Source: Sipunculus nudus
Taxonomy: Eukaryota; Annelida; Sipuncula; Golfingiida; Sipunculidae
DNA: 64,000 nucleotides
NCBI GenBank assembly: GCA_026874595.1
Contig: CM049318.1
Coordinates: 52,912,750-52,976,749 of the forward strand
Direction of reading: 5' to 3'
Part shown: positions 34,332 to 47,954 of the stretch, one piece after another
Layout: each line of letters begins with the position of its first letter
Numbering within the stretch: position 1 is the stretch's first letter
The notes under the pieces: model-generated
The model's database searches: none
What the model was told of the DNA's origin: nothing
The model's input: only the letters and a program-made list of their open reading frames with translations
Position numbers and translations under genes: made by a program

Positions 34332-34332
34332 A

Positions 34333-34414
<82 letters not shown>
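34332..34414. repeat. (AT)n microsatellite (interrupted once)
   Basis: Over 80 bp of AT repeats with a TT interruption near 34351; the longest AT tract in the window. Confidence 0.97.
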
Positions 34415-34417
<3 letters not shown>

Positions 34418-34419
34418 GT

Positions 34420-35235
34420 TCGGTTTGCCCAAAGGATGAAGGGGTCAATGCTTTGGTGCTATGGTATCAAGGTCGTATAGGTACTCGGTGAAGGACATAT
34501 ACTTATGGTGCAGACAGTGTCAGGTTCTCTAATTTCCGTAATGGCGGGCAAAAGCTATGGGGATTAGGTACATTTGACACTTTGTTGCTAAACTCCATTT
34601 GACAGATTATCTCCCGTGATAACTTTGTCTCTGTGGCTGGTTTTAATACACGTCCAGTTCCAATGGCAACATCCTTTCAAACATTTTAACATTTCCGGAT
34701 TTAGCCAATGCAGGTTCCATTATTCTGTACGTTACTATACGTTTTACAACAGCTAAAATTATCACAATATGAATCGTGATACTTCTTTTAATATTATAAA
34801 CCAGTCCCTTATTTTACATGGGGTATTTAAAATCATATCTATCAGTCTGTAAACATTAACGTAGACTAATTACATCCTGTTAATGTTCAGCCAGTTACTT
34901 TGTTTATAGCAGTAAACATCCTGAAATTTACTTTTTGTTCATCCTCGAAGCATTTTATGAAGATTTAAAGAGACCTTTACCGTAAGAATAAATCTTGAAA
35001 TTGAATCACCACAATGCCCTTATAAACAACCTCTGCATTAATTCCTCTGAATATGAATTCCTCCTGATTAATGATTTACTACAGCCCTGCAGCTTCAGAA
35101 TTATGCTACGACTTCAAGGTCATCTTTGATATCTTGGACAATGTAACAAAGTAAACTCCAGTGGAAAGGATAGGAATTAGCTAATAAAGTTTTACGTGTT
35201 GGACTATTGGACGTAGGTTTTCGCCCCGCTAATGA
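34420..35235. other. Unannotated DNA
   Basis: No gene, RNA gene or element terminus seen. Confidence 0.4.
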
Positions 35236-35239
35236 CTCA

Positions 35240-36270
35240 ATAAATGGCCTATGGGCCATGACGCTCAGCTAAATTCAAGGAACCTTTAAAAATGCTCAGA
35301 ATCATGCAATTTGTAAATAGACCTTACATAAAAATTACAGTGACCCTGTTCTATTACCAATTGTGTCCATCTGAAATAATAGGGTGGTAAAATCGTGTTC
35401 TTTCACACAGCTGGCAGAATATAGGTCTCCGTGACATTATTTTAGGTTTCCAAGAAATTTTCACAGGAAACTCCCTGGATCTTAATCAAATTAGAAGTCA
35501 AACTGTAACCAGTCATGCAAATCTGTTCTGTAAGATGCTCAAATTATGTTCTTTCACATATCTTGCAAAATAAAAGGTCACTATGACCTAATTTCAAGTT
35601 TCCATGGAGATTTGCCTAGGACCTCGCTGGATGTACAGATAAAATATTCTAGGTCTAAAGGTTACATTAACAACAGGACTGCTTCGTTTGAAGGTCTCAA
35701 AATGGAAAAAAAAATGCAAAAAATTAAAAAAAAAAACAGGTGGCGCCAATAGTCTGCAGGTACTGATGAAACACTCCATGGTCAATATACATGCAAAGAA
35801 TCATGGCGAACACTGCATTTGTTATTCAGATACTGGAGCTTTTGTATCAAATTTGAGTATTATACTTATAGCTCTAAGGATATGGGTAACAGAGACCTTT
35901 TCAAGGAGATTTTTCATGGCCCTCCCTTGAAGTCAAGTTAAAAGATTCTAGGCCCAACTGTTCCGATTTGGGCCCTGCTAACGAACGACCGTTTCATTTA
36001 ATGGTCACAAAATTAGAGAAAAAAAATTAGTAAAATTTTTAGGTGGCGCCACAAGTCTGCAGAAACGAATGGAACAATGCATGATCAATATTCAAGCAAA
36101 GAATCATGGAGATCAATGCATTAGCACTGGAGCTTTTATATTAAACTATTAATTATTCTGGGGGTACTTACGAGCATCATAGCTCAAACGAATATATTGA
36201 TAACAGAGACTTTTCCAAGGAGTTTTTTCATGGCCCTCCTTTGATGTCAAGTTAGATGATTCTAGTTGCC
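35240..36270 (+). repeat. Element of about 345-bp tandem units (copy 2)
   Basis: Same family as 13445-14450: left block CATGACGCTCAGCTAA (35258-35273), then units containing GGTTTCCAAG or CAAGTTTCCATGGAGA, ACCTCGCTGGATGT, GGTGGCGCCA, AGTCTGCAG, CAAAGAATCATGG and TCAGATACTGGAGC. More diverged and less regular than copy 1, and the CAGACGGAC/CAGCTGAGCT right end is missing (the similarity stops near 36260). Confidence 0.75.
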
Positions 36271-36274
36271 CCTT

Positions 36275-37832
36275 CTTTTTCTTTCCTTTCTTCTGTTCGT
36301 GTGTGCGCTATCCAATATGGCTGATTTCGAAAGGTGGCATTTCTGCCCAATAAAGGTCCTAGTTGACAGTTTTGTATACCGATATTAATTTTTTTACCGT
36401 GACCCAAATACCAAGTCCGAATATTCTCTATTATCGTTCAGTTGCCGGCGTCGGGGGAGGCTTGAATTCCTGTGATTCGGTTGTTGCAAATATCCATTTC
36501 TAGGACTTGTCAGGTCAATCCTAAACATGCTTTTCTTAACATGGCTAGTTTATTACCGTAAACACAAGCACATTGACACTTTTCGAGTAAGCGACAAAAC
36601 TTGTGTCGCGTAAAACAGGGAAAACATACAACTTGTAAACATCATTTTATTGTCTTTTCCAGGATGTAATGTCCTTTTTAATGGCGCAACACTGGATAAT
36701 ATTAAAAATGTATTAAATATATTTTAAATATACAAGTATATATATATTAAACAAGGACCGATAAATTGGCAACTTTCAGCGGTGCCACTATTTATTTCGT
36801 AAATTTTGATTCTAAGTATTTTAACAAATTAAGTTATAAATAACATCAATTTGCATTTAATTTATAATCCTCTTTACCCTACTTGTACAATAACCTTTAG
36901 ATAAACTTAGATATAAATTCCTGTAAGATAAAAGGTTGAGTAAGTGACCTTTACCTGGTATGTATTAGTCTCCTGTCTAATGAAGAAAACAAAGATAGCT
37001 CTGTCATCATTCGTTGTAAAGGTATTAGACTAGTGTCAAACTGTCTGCATGCTGGCGGCTTGGGTGTCCAGGCGTTCGTGGCCGAGTGGGCGTGGGTGCT
37101 GTGCTCTGTTGGCTCGTCTGACTTCTCGTCTAGACCTCGGTATGGGGTGATCTGGAGCTAATCTGGCAATGCGTCTTGGGTACCATGGCACTCGGCTTGT
37201 AGTGGCGTCTACAATTATACATTCAAAGACTTCGCTTCATTTTCTCCTAATAATATATTGAGACCAATTACTGGAATCTTAACCTTTTTTATCTTTTTTT
37301 TCGTTGGAGAGTGAGCTGCTTCGGGCCTCGGCTTGCTGAAGTCAACCTTATCAGATCGAACCCGGACTGCGCATTTTCCTTCGTTCGTTCGTATTCGTCT
37401 TTATCAAACCGTAATTTCACTAACTTTGTTGTTTGATTTAACAATTTACTATTTCTGTTTAATTTTGCATGAAATCTATCTGTTATATCAAATATCATCT
37501 TCGTTCATTATAAGCAGAAAAAGGCCCAGAAGAGAGCTTGCGAGAATCTAGAAATAATTAATACTGCCCTCTCAGGTAATAAGATTCAACCCTGGGTTGC
37601 TTTAAGGTGCAGATATACCCACAACCGTACACTGAAAACCGCTACGGCAAAAGAATCAAATAAACTGGTACACTTTGTACGAACATTTGTAAAGTTAATC
37701 AGATAAACTAGTTATTTTCATACTAACTATTTTCTTTGCGGACAATTTATTGGTTTTAAATATAGAATAATCCATACATACAAACGCAGACATATCTATA
37801 CAAACATACAACCATACCTTAATTTTATAATT

Positions 37833-37884
<52 letters not shown>

Positions 37885-38735
37885 CGTGAAACCCGTATAA
37901 AATAATCACAGAAACTGCACTGGCAAAAGGATTTCTAAGCTGGGTACCTGGCAGACATAGTGGATTTCTGACAAAACTGACATTTGGTATCACACATCCT
38001 CCAGTAAGAAACCAAATCTGTGGCAATTGCTCCAAAGAATGTTACAGTTATGAATATCCAAAACAATTCAAAAGGCATGATCAGGTTGGAGAGCTTTCAT
38101 ATTAGATTTATTGACATGCATATGTAAAAAGTGTAAGTCCAATATTTTTTTAATTTTCACCTTGCTTTTCAAGCAGGGGGGTAAACTGCAAAACTGCAAA
38201 AGAAAAGAAATGCAGAAAGCATCACTTAGAGTCTGTCATCAAATAAAGCCATCCTAAATCCAGGTACCGACCCACATATTATCAGAACAAACACTTAATA
38301 CCTGGCCAAAATTTTCTGGCAAAACTGTTTTTGTTATGCACTAATGATATGTCCTTATCATTACATGGGCTGATACAAAAAGGGAGAGTCATATATTACA
38401 AGTGTCACTGACAATTATGGGCACAGAGTGAGATGTACAAGTTGGAGTGCAAAGGTTATATATACAAGAAAAATAGAGATGGTCTACAAAGTAAGTTTTT
38501 ATTGTGAACATTCCTGACCTATGACCTTGGCCTTTTGCTCTCATATCAATTGGATTCTTTTTAAAGTGATGGGTAACGACTTACCACTTAAAACTGGAGT
38601 AATCACTTGGCAACCAATATGTGAATAACTTTGACATGCAACCTCAAACTTCCTGACCAGCTGACCCGAAAATCAATAAATTATTTCTTTAAGCAGAAAG
38701 ACCGATAAATATGTTTGAATCGAATTGAGTGATGC
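36275..38735. other. Unannotated DNA with an (AT)n patch
   Basis: No gene seen. TGGCCGAGTGGGCG at 37079-37092 resembles a tRNA box A, but no box B follows. AT tracts at 37834-37880. Opposing frames of about 70 codons at 37289-37551 have no known motif. Confidence 0.35.
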
Positions 38736-38739
38736 ATAG

Positions 38740-38850
38740 ATGAGGCATATGTGAAAAAATGAAGGTTTGGGCCGGACGGACAGACGGAAGAACGACGAAC
38801 AAAGACCCATCGCTAAAGCACAGCATAACTGAAAGTCAGCTGAGCAAATA
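38740..38850 (+). repeat. End fragment of the 345-bp-unit element family
   Basis: GGCCGGACGGACAGACGGAA (38771-38790) followed by AAAGTCAGCTGAGCAAATAA, the same terminus as at 14347-14439. Only the end is recognisable here. Confidence 0.65.
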
Positions 38851-39220
38851 AAATCATAGGATATCAGAAACAATATGCCAAACTCTTCTAAACAGGACAG
38901 CTCACTTATACGGACAAAATCCTCTAGTCCAATGAATCCGGCTTAGGGGAGTTTCACTGTATATATATATATATACGTTTTCAATCAATTTGATATTATT
39001 GCGCTTTAGTGTCCTTGAGAAACGCTTTTATGTGGACATATCCATATGTATTAGGCCCGCATGTCTGGGACCCACCTAGTTATACGTACATTAGGTTAAC
39101 CTATGCCCTTTCTTCTTACGTTTGGACTGCAGCGTGTCATGACATTAGACAAGCCAGCATGGGGTTTATGATAAAGGGTTGAACATGTGGGCGGTCTATT
39201 TGATCGTATTCATACACGTT

Positions 39221-39681
39221 CTCTGGTCAATTAATCTTCAAAGTGGGGGGATGACTCACAGGCGTGGGAGGGTAATCATAGTTCGAACAACTTTTTATAT
39301 GCTTATATAGAAAAACATATATAGACATATAAATACATACATATACACAAACATATATACACACCCTCTCCCCATATATATGTATATATATATATATACC
39401 TATTATTTTCTGTAAAATCTTTAAAATATATAACAAATAAATATATTTTTTTTTTATATTTTATGTTTCCAGTATAGGTGAACTAAGACCAGGTTTAGAA
39501 ATTTAATATTTTATAGCAACCTGAGAAATGGGACTAATGTCTAAGAATTCTTCTTATTAAAATATATTATTTTTAAATAAATATTATTCTCTGAATAGCA
39601 GGGATGATTTAAGTGACCATCTCCCTTAATTTCTAAACAGTTAGGGGGTAAATACCCCAATCCCCCTTATTCACGCCCCTG
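39221..39681. mobile_element. hAT-like MITE, family R3 copy 2
   Basis: The left end GGTCAATTAATCTTCAAAG then GGGGGGATGACTCACAGG aligns with the reverse complement of the right end of 16113-16509 (GTCAATTTATCTTC, GATGACTCGCAGG). The right end, read inward, is CAGGGGCGTGAATAAGGGGG, matching CAGAGGCGTCAATATGGGGG. AT-rich centre with short AT tracts (39300-39400). Non-coding. Confidence 0.7.
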
Positions 39682-39684
39682 GTT

Positions 39685-42350
39685 TGAACATGCTTACGGT
39701 CTAAGTGCCCGTATTCATCTGCATTCTTTGATTGGCTGTGGCAGTTTGAACTCTCTGGAGGTGTCTGCTTTGAAGCAAGGACCAACACGTTGAGACATGA
39801 ACATAAATTGACGTCTGGTTTAAGATACCCTTATAAATCAGACCCACGGGATAGAACTCTCCTGTTTGATAGCAGTTTATCAAATATGATATATTATCTT
39901 TATCAGCCGGGTAATCCGACACCGCCGGCGATGAAGGTCAAATGTCATGGTGTGTAGGGCAATGGTCGGGGTGTCCTGGTTTGGTCATGTGATTTTTGTC
40001 AAGTGATAAGTTTAAGGGTCTTTCATTTTAAGTTAAAGAGACTCGGAAAAGTTAAAATATCTAATTTAAAACGCATGATTTAAATTCCGTGAAGTACTAG
40101 ATCAGTTTTGGTGCTGTTCTTTGCTGTATTCTTGTTCCTGACATTTAGATTTAATGGACAAGCTTAAATCCCAAAGTAAATGTATTGTATGCTCGCGGAA
40201 GTTCCCGTTGATGGGAAAATGATTCCATCATGCGGTTGTTTTATACACATATTTAACTCTCAAAGTAATCGGTGGAGGCTTTTCTGATTAATGTAAAAGT
40301 TGTGACGTCCAAGTGTAACTTTGTTTATCCGAGTGAAAGCACATAAACAGAAGTGTTGTCGTTAAGTTTGTGGTTTTATAATTACATGTGCTTTTCTGTG
40401 ACTTAAGGATAATGGGATTTAAATTTTACCTAAATAAATACCTCGCACATAAAATTTAAATCACATGAACTGTGCATTTAGTCTGATGTGGTAGCTTATA
40501 AATTTCATTTACTTTTCTTTTGTAAGTTTTACAGAGTTTCAGGATTAGTAGTCTAGAGAAGTTTAAGTGACACATTAAAAGATATTCTTTGCTCTATTTT
40601 AAACAGAATTGTTCAAAATTGACGTGCAACAGAAGCGGTTTAGAAAGTGTATATTTTCTGCGGTTAGTTTCAAGATTATTCTTCTAATTTAATGGACAGA
40701 TTTAGAATCGTGCAAAATCCTTGTTTCTGCAAAACGACGGTAAGAGCGTATATGTCATTTGGCAGGCATTATAAATGTTTACCATACATTGCACAGCTAA
40801 GTTGAATTGAAGGTGATCCACATCAGTGTGTAAACCATCTTTAAAATTAAAACAAAAGAAAACTGAAAGTGAAAGCTTCAATGAGACAGTCGACCGACGT
40901 GAGGCGGTTTTAACACGTTGGTAAAATGTTTAAATATGTTTCGAGAGGTGTTTTATTGTAAATTTACGTAGAAATGGTGGATGTATTTATAGGGAGCCTG
41001 AACTCACAGACTGGTCTTCAAAGGAGCCATACCTAGGTGTTATGTCTATCCTGACTAAGGAACACTTGGAACATACAGCGTTTTGGCAAATGCCGAAATG
41101 AAGAAATAAATTAGGATCAAGTTAATGGTTCTAGTACATCTTACCAGAGCAAATACACAAGTGGAGCTGACATCTGATGATCTGATGAACGCCTTTGGTT
41201 TAACTAAAACAGGTAGGTCTTGCGGCAAAGCATATATAATTCATTTTTCAAGTGTGGAGGTATGCGCTCTATTGGCGTTATCTACATATTAGAGTAAGTG
41301 TCATTTATGTTACTTCGCAGAGTCAGATTTGTTTAAATTGACTAAGCGCATCAACAGTTGACGTTAGTATTCCAATATACTGGAGAAATCTGGGTAATGC
41401 GGTTAATGCCCTGACCAAACGCTGACGAGGATTTAATTATGGGGATGACAGGAGAAACCATTGATCCCGTCACAGCCTCGTCTCTCCGGACCCTGGTGAC
41501 CTTGGTGACATTAATCAGGGATGTATTAGATGTTTGGTGATGGTTAGGAGGTATAGCAGTTGATCAATAGAATAACGATCTGGTTTTGACTCCTATACCG
41601 AGAGATGCGGCTAATATAATATGCTACAGGCAACAACTGCGGGCCGTCAATGGAACAGTCCTGCACTCAAGCAGGATGAAGCAATGAATGGATCTGATAT
41701 GATGTTCATAATGCGACTTTTCGGGTTGATTTCTTAAACTTTTACTTCGGTTGATTTCTTTTGGCGTTTTATGGGCCTCCAGAGCCACAAATCATATTTT
41801 ACAGGATAAAGATCATAGTACTTTTATATACCTTATTTATCCTATAGATAATTGGGGATCTTTAAAGAAAACCTGAATACCTGAAGTAAAAAGAACCCCC
41901 CCCCCCCGTCTTATAGAGCATCATCTTATGTTTTGCTTCACTCGCTGAATATTATTGATTTTCAAAAGATATATACCTGGTGTTTCATCTGTAATAAATC
42001 CTTTATTTTCTGTAAAAACAAATGTGTATTTTATTACACAATGCAAAAACATATGTGCCCCAGTCAGAAAACGTGAAGAACGTATGTAGCAATGTATAGA
42101 ACTATTTGGTTTAAAGATTCCTTTATCCGGATGCACGCCAACTTATAATGTAGTCTTTCACAGCTCACGCCCATACCCTGCAAAAAGGTTTCGTGGAAAT
42201 ACTAGCATGAGAACTACAAACCAAGCAAGAATATACCAATGATCAAATAAAAAAAAGCCAGGACATATGGGTGTATAAATCTTATCTTGGTCCATTATAA
42301 TTGACTCAAAATTCATTCGCACTTCAGGTTAATATACATTTACTCAAGCA
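39685..42350. other. Unannotated, apparently low-repeat DNA
   Basis: No recognised repeat and no open frame with a family motif. A 41-codon plus-strand frame at 41414-41536 (GMTGETIDPVTASSLRTLV) has protein-like composition in a locally G+C-richer patch but no splice or start context to support an exon. Confidence 0.35.
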
Positions 42351-42354
42351 TAGA

Positions 42355-43330
42355 TACGTCCTCGGGCTGAAATATGCAGTTGGACTTTCTGTACACGATC
42401 TTGATGTTAGATTTGGTTTGGACGTATTTACATAACAGGATTACAAGTGTAGCCGTTTTGGCTAATAGAAAAGCTCTTCTGTATGACAAAATATAAACAT
42501 ATTAGGAACAACACAATGACACAGAAAGCACATGTATACAGTTTCCTAACCACAAGCTAGTATATAAACATATGTATATCCAGTGAATATTTCATTTGTT
42601 TATGTTTATAAATATAAATATATAATTACTACTGGTTTTTATGTCAGGCATCACAGCTATATAATACTGGTAACGGTGTCGGCATTTTCAGAATTATCAG
42701 AAGCAGATGATCAGTTAAAAACGGTGCGATAGTCTTATAAATATAATCACTTGAAATAATATATCATCATTAGTCTTCGTTGCTAAATCTGCATACGACA
42801 AATATGTTGTCAAATGTTTTTGTGACATCGCGTTCAGGTTTCATATTAACATGCGATCAAACTTCAAATCCTCCTTTGTCACATTTGTACTGATCTTGTC
42901 TTCGCTCTTCATCAGCATTTCAGATCTCAAAGCAAAACCTGAAGAGAAATTCCAGTGAAACGTGGTGGAAAATCAAAAGTTTTGTCTTAGCTTTTGATCA
43001 ATTAGTCGAAAACTTCGGATCTTTGCCCAACAGAAAATACTAGCAGCGATATTTTCTACGGCTAGAATATGCGGTTGTTCTTTCTATACGTACGGTATAT
43101 GAATCAGATTTTGATGTGTCAGACGGATGTAACCTGTCGAAAATCTGACGAGAAATTTTCAATCGAACCCCGAAGAAGGCAGATTCTTATGTGTTCGCTT
43201 CTGGAATAAGTATTCAAAAAACGTCGGACCTTTGCCCATCAGAACATGCTAAAAGAGTTTTGATTTCGGGCAAAGAAATGAAGTTGGAGCTTTTGAACAC
43301 GATGTTGGCATCAGATTCAATATCTGTGCA
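42355..43330 (+). repeat. Diverged local tandem repeats (about 230 bp and longer spacing)
   Basis: Three imperfect units. GAAATATGCAGTTGGACTTT with ACACGATCTTGATGTTAGAT (42371-42415), AGAATATGCGGTTGTTCTTT (43064-43083), and GAAATGAAGTTGGAGCTTTT with ACACGATGTTGGCATCAGAT (43275-43317) align. In the last two units each is preceded by TTTGCCCAACAGAAAATACT or TTTGCCCATCAGAACATGCT. Non-coding; origin unknown. Confidence 0.55.
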
Positions 43331-43334
43331 AATC

Positions 43335-46300
43335 CTGACAAAATATTTTCCCTGAAATATGGTCAGATATCAATTGTTATGTGGCCATTCTTTACGTTAC
43401 GTACAACTATGACGTGTAATTAGCCGAAAAGTTATTAATTAATCGATCCAAGGTATAATCCCATACATGATAAGATAATATGATAAAAATATGATAAATA
43501 TGATAAGAATAAATAATGTTTTTATGAAAGTTGGAAAAAGGCTTACTGATGAAAAAGAAAAAGTGCGAATGTAAATAGAGAGGACAATGAAAAACGCATT
43601 GAATTTTACTTTGTGGCATTTATGAATTGTGCAGGCGTGATCGGCATGTAACGTAAAGCTTATTTTTGATCAAATCCTGCGCGAAGCTTGAGCTCATTAC
43701 TTAACATATTCTCGCCAAAACCTTATCATAGCATTCATCAAATTAATGGAATAATCCTGCAAATACTCCTTGTTTAAATTCCCTTCGCCCACGCATTTTC
43801 AGTGCCTTCTTAATAACTAATAGCGGTTGTATACCTGGTTAACTTAATAGCGGATAATTGCTGATTTATATCATTACAGGACATCAATTTCAAAAAGCAA
43901 AATTACGTAAAGTGGCTTGATGGAACAAGTTTGAGGCCGATTTGTACTAACATATATGGTTAAAATAGTTTTCCGTAGTCAGTAGGAAATGGCGGAAAAC
44001 CAAAATGATTGGGCTAAAATGATCAATTGGCTAGGGAAATGTGTTGGCTGGTATAAAGGAAGCACTTAATTATCCCAAAGCTGTTTCCTCGCAAGTTACG
44101 ACACACAATAAAATTTGCCAGGCTAGGTTAAATCAATTAACGCCCTTTGTCAAAAGAAAGGGCACAGGCATTTACAAAATTTTATATGGTGGCAACACGG
44201 TGCCATGTTTTACCACGCTTTCACGAGAAAATTGTACTCTTTGAGGCATCTAGACTTTTTACGACCACGGAACTTTTTTACCTAATACATTTGGTCTACA
44301 CGGCTAATTAAATGACTTCATTATCAATATTCTGATTATTATGTAAGGTGCTCTAATTTACTGACTATTATTTATTGGAAATTGATTTTCATTTAACTCG
44401 CGTGACCTGTACTACGAAATTATTTTCAGGTTATGCTAATAAATCTCTTTTTTACGATTTAGCTACCTCTTTTCATAGAGCGTGTTTATAAGATTTTCCC
44501 CATAACTGATTCCGAATTCAGTATTCGCCACTGATACCCTTTAAGAAATTGGACTCACCATTTGCAGTACAAACACTTTCCGTAAGGGTGATTGTATACG
44601 ACATGATCTGCACACAATTATAATTTGATGATACACTCACAGAACATCAAAGTTGCTATTCAAATTATCATCAGCTATTTGTAACTATGTATCCTTTGCT
44701 ATGAATCCACAAATGATTATATGCCCTTGCACAGAAAATAGACCAGTATAGTTGTGCTTCATTTTATATTTAGATAAATACTCGTTTGTTATAAAAAAGG
44801 CCTCTCTCATTTGTGGGTGATCTAGCTTTTGTCATTATTTAGAAGACAAGAAGAGTTCCCCTTTTTGAATATACTATGTTTAACATTATCGTCTTAATTT
44901 ATTTCTTACTGTCACAAAAACTCGAAAGCCTCTATTCTGATGTGGACAATTTTAAGGGCCTTACTCCGATATTTGACCGACGCCAGTAAACATAAAGCAA
45001 TGCCGTGAACCTTTTATAAAAAAGTAGGCCAGAAAACGCCGATTCCAGCACACAAAGGTGTTCGTTTTGTTTTATCAACGTGTTAATAGCATGTGGGGAC
45101 CCGCCAATTTAATGCAAACATATTCAGCAAGGACATCTGGCGGCAAGTCAGACGAACCAGAATTTTGCAAAGAGCGCTTTGCAACTGTTGACCTTTCATG
45201 GTTCGTACATATGCAACAAACCACATCAGTTTTTTCAGTTTATCAAAATTGGCGAATGTACGATGTTCACTAAGAGCTTGTAGATAAAAAAAGCTGATAC
45301 ATCGGTCACGGAGGCGTTATAAAACCTTTCCTAAACAGAAAATACCTGAGGTTTATAATATGTACAGAGAATTAGCCATAGATCACATACATTCTATAAA
45401 ATAGGTACGGGAACAACGTAAATGAATATTTAACGTATAGACGTAGAATACAGACAGAGCAACGTGAAGTTTTTTCTTTAAAAAATAATGTCAAGAAAAG
45501 TCAAGTAAATATTAAAAAAATCTACCTGCTCCTTTTGAAACAATAATCCATCATCAAAAAAAGGATGAGCGAGAAAGATTAAATCTTATTTATACATAAA
45601 TCAATTTTTTAGGATATTATTTTATTGATATTAATTCCATTTTAAACCAATGTCATATACTTTACACATAGACAACACTTGTTTAGAGAAGAATAGATAG
45701 AGACTATAAAATAATGAAATGAAACACTGACTGACAGCACGACCTTGCTTTAGAACTTGTAAATTGTTTTGAATAAATGATAACCCTCATTCGTTGTCAT
45801 GGTTACCCCCTTAATCGTTCTCTCAACCGCGTGTACCTTCGCCAACAATAAAGCGGTTGTCAATCAAGCGAGCAACAGAAATTAGGAAGAGTTTGTAGCT
45901 TCGAACGAGGCGCCATATCAACGCTGTCTTTGCTGTCCCTGTGTACTGTGGCAAATTGCATTGGCTTAGGATGATACATGTTGTATGCCAAAGTGTGATA
46001 AAGGAAACGCTAATGAAGCCTGAAGCCCTGGTCTCCTATTTACTCTGAGAACATTGTATAGATATGGAATATAAATATTGGTTGTAAACGACCTTTATGC
46101 CTGATTGCAAGTGGGCGACGCCCAAGTAATTATGAAGATAAGTGGTGTCGCCAGACTGCACTTCAATGCTACCACATTGTGCGTCCGTTTTATTACTTTC
46201 ATTGGCTAAGTGACATACAGATCTTGAGGATTTTTAAAAACAGTTCCATTAACTTCATATTTTAATACGTAAATGATGCTAAAATCGCCTTGTTCAACCC

Positions 46301-46845
46301 CAAAAGGCCAACATACGTACATTTTTATAGCATTATTATGAATAAATTATGATCTTAGTGATCATGATTTTTACTAACTGAACTAACACATATTTCATTT
46401 ATAAAAAAAAAAACAAGTGGGCGAACCTTTCCAGATACTTTTCGAACTTTTTTTTCAAATTCACCCATATGTATTCTTAAGTGTTAATTCATCACGTGTA
46501 GCCTGAGATGAGTGTCGCCGGCTGTGTTCAGTGATACCGATGATAGAGGATGGATGGTCATCGCAGTGCACTTTTCTGACTGGCGTCTTGACTCGAAATA
46601 AGCCAGATCAATCCGATATGAAAGCCTACTGAGTCGACTAGGGCTTATAAATAAAATAAGATATAGGTCTCAGTCAAAATCTTTCACGGGATCCTATCAA
46701 CTATAAAAACTTTACTTGTTCCAATTTATAATTTCAGGTGTGACTAAATATCTTTGTGACAGTGCCTGCCATTCTTCACCGATATTAGTCTCTAGTATGT
46801 GGGCCAGTTAAATAAGAATGAGCTGCATGTAAATTCTAATTGTAT
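43335..46845. other. Unannotated DNA
   Basis: No gene recognised. Frames at 44041-44244 and 45058-45273 carry no family motif. An RFX-type site at 45793 is listed separately. Confidence 0.35.
45793..45806. promoter_or_regulatory. RFX X-box-like motif
   Basis: GTTGTCATGGTTAC is an imperfect-palindrome match to the RFX X-box (two half-sites GTTGYC and GGNNAC with a 2-base spacer). It lies in a unique, moderately G+C-rich patch (45780-46030). A single motif match; function is inference. Confidence 0.3.
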
Positions 46846-46850
46846 ATAAA

Positions 46851-46931
46851 GTAAACCTCGGAATTACAACCAACAGCGGGACCGTGATAAAGTGGCCGCA
46901 TTTCCAAGGCGGTCGCTAAGTGAGGTTTGAC
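46851..46931. mobile_element. Worn mini-MITE with AAACCTC ends
   Basis: GTAAACCTCGG (46851-46861) faces GTGAGGTTTGAC (46920-46931). The ends agree after one gap with those of the 60-bp element at 11043. Interior G+C-rich with GGCCGC and GCGGTCGC words that can pair. The TA duplication is not intact on the left. Confidence 0.55.
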
Positions 46932-47630
46932 TATCAAGGGTCTGACAACAGTTTTTCTGGCCGTACGTTGTTAACTTAAGTAGCTATTAATTGTATTTTA
47001 AAATTACTGATTTTGTTTTCCGCCTAAATATGCATAATAATATAAGAAATTAAAAAAAAAGAAACGTGTTGTACAATCTTATGTATTAATACTGAAAAAA
47101 AATGGACTTGATTACCTTTTGAAAATGACACGCAAGTTGGACCTCCCTTTTACAAATGTCACACATTTAAGGATTCATATAAACTAGAAACAAGACACTT
47201 TTGTTTTCATATATACATCAACAAGAACCCAGAAATAAACACTAGCAATTCTTTTACAAATTCAACTGGATGGAAAACAAACGAAGGTTATAATATCCGG
47301 TTGAAAACTGTAAGAATATATTTCTATTTTAGTCTTTTCTCTCTTTCTCTGTCTACCTGTCTGTTTTACAATTATGTTTTTTTTTTATGAGACAAACTGA
47401 CCGAGCGAAACCTGCCCAAAGGGCAGACACAGGAAAAGGAGAAACATTTTCATACCACCCCTCCGCCAGAGGTCGTTTCTACTCGAGACGAACCTCTTCC
47501 GGTTGGGCACTGTAAGACGGCCGGGACAGCCGGGACAACTTATTGTCTGAATTGTCAAACTCTAAAAAAAATGTTATATTTCAAGGAAACGCCTTCTGTT
47601 TACATTTCACATGCGTATGCTTACAAAACA

Positions 47631-47950
47631 TTTTTAGCTCAGCTGACTGTGAGTCATCTGTCAACTGTCAACAGTTAATAAAAAAGCCAACTAATTATCA
47701 TGGTAATAGTACAGATCATTTGTTCACAAACTGCTTACATGCTTCAGTTTTAACATTAGGAAACACATGGTCTGGTCACAAAATATTATTTGCAACAATT
47801 TCTTGCTCATCAATATAAAACCAACATAAAAACCAACCATGGCCTTTAATACCTCTTCCTCTCACACTTTATCTCCATTTGATTTTATTGTAGATTTTTA
47901 CCATCATGGTCAACTTCAGGTGAGCACAGAGACCCATGGCTCCCTTGTTT
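47631..47950 (-). mobile_element. 320-bp non-autonomous element with AGCTCAGCTGAC end
   Basis: The left end TTTTTAGCTCAGCTGACTGT is the reverse complement of the terminus at 14422-14440. The right end is CTTCAGGTGAGCACAGAGAC followed by CCATGGCTCCCTTGTTT. It therefore looks like a short member of the same element family in opposite orientation, lacking the 345-bp units. Non-coding. Confidence 0.55.
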
Positions 47951-47954
47951 AATT

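Noticed and set aside
37066-37160. tRNA-Ser/Leu-like gene starting at TGGCCGAGTGGGCG
   Set aside because: Only the box A resemblance holds; no box B or acceptor stem pairs at tRNA spacing. At most a decayed SINE head.
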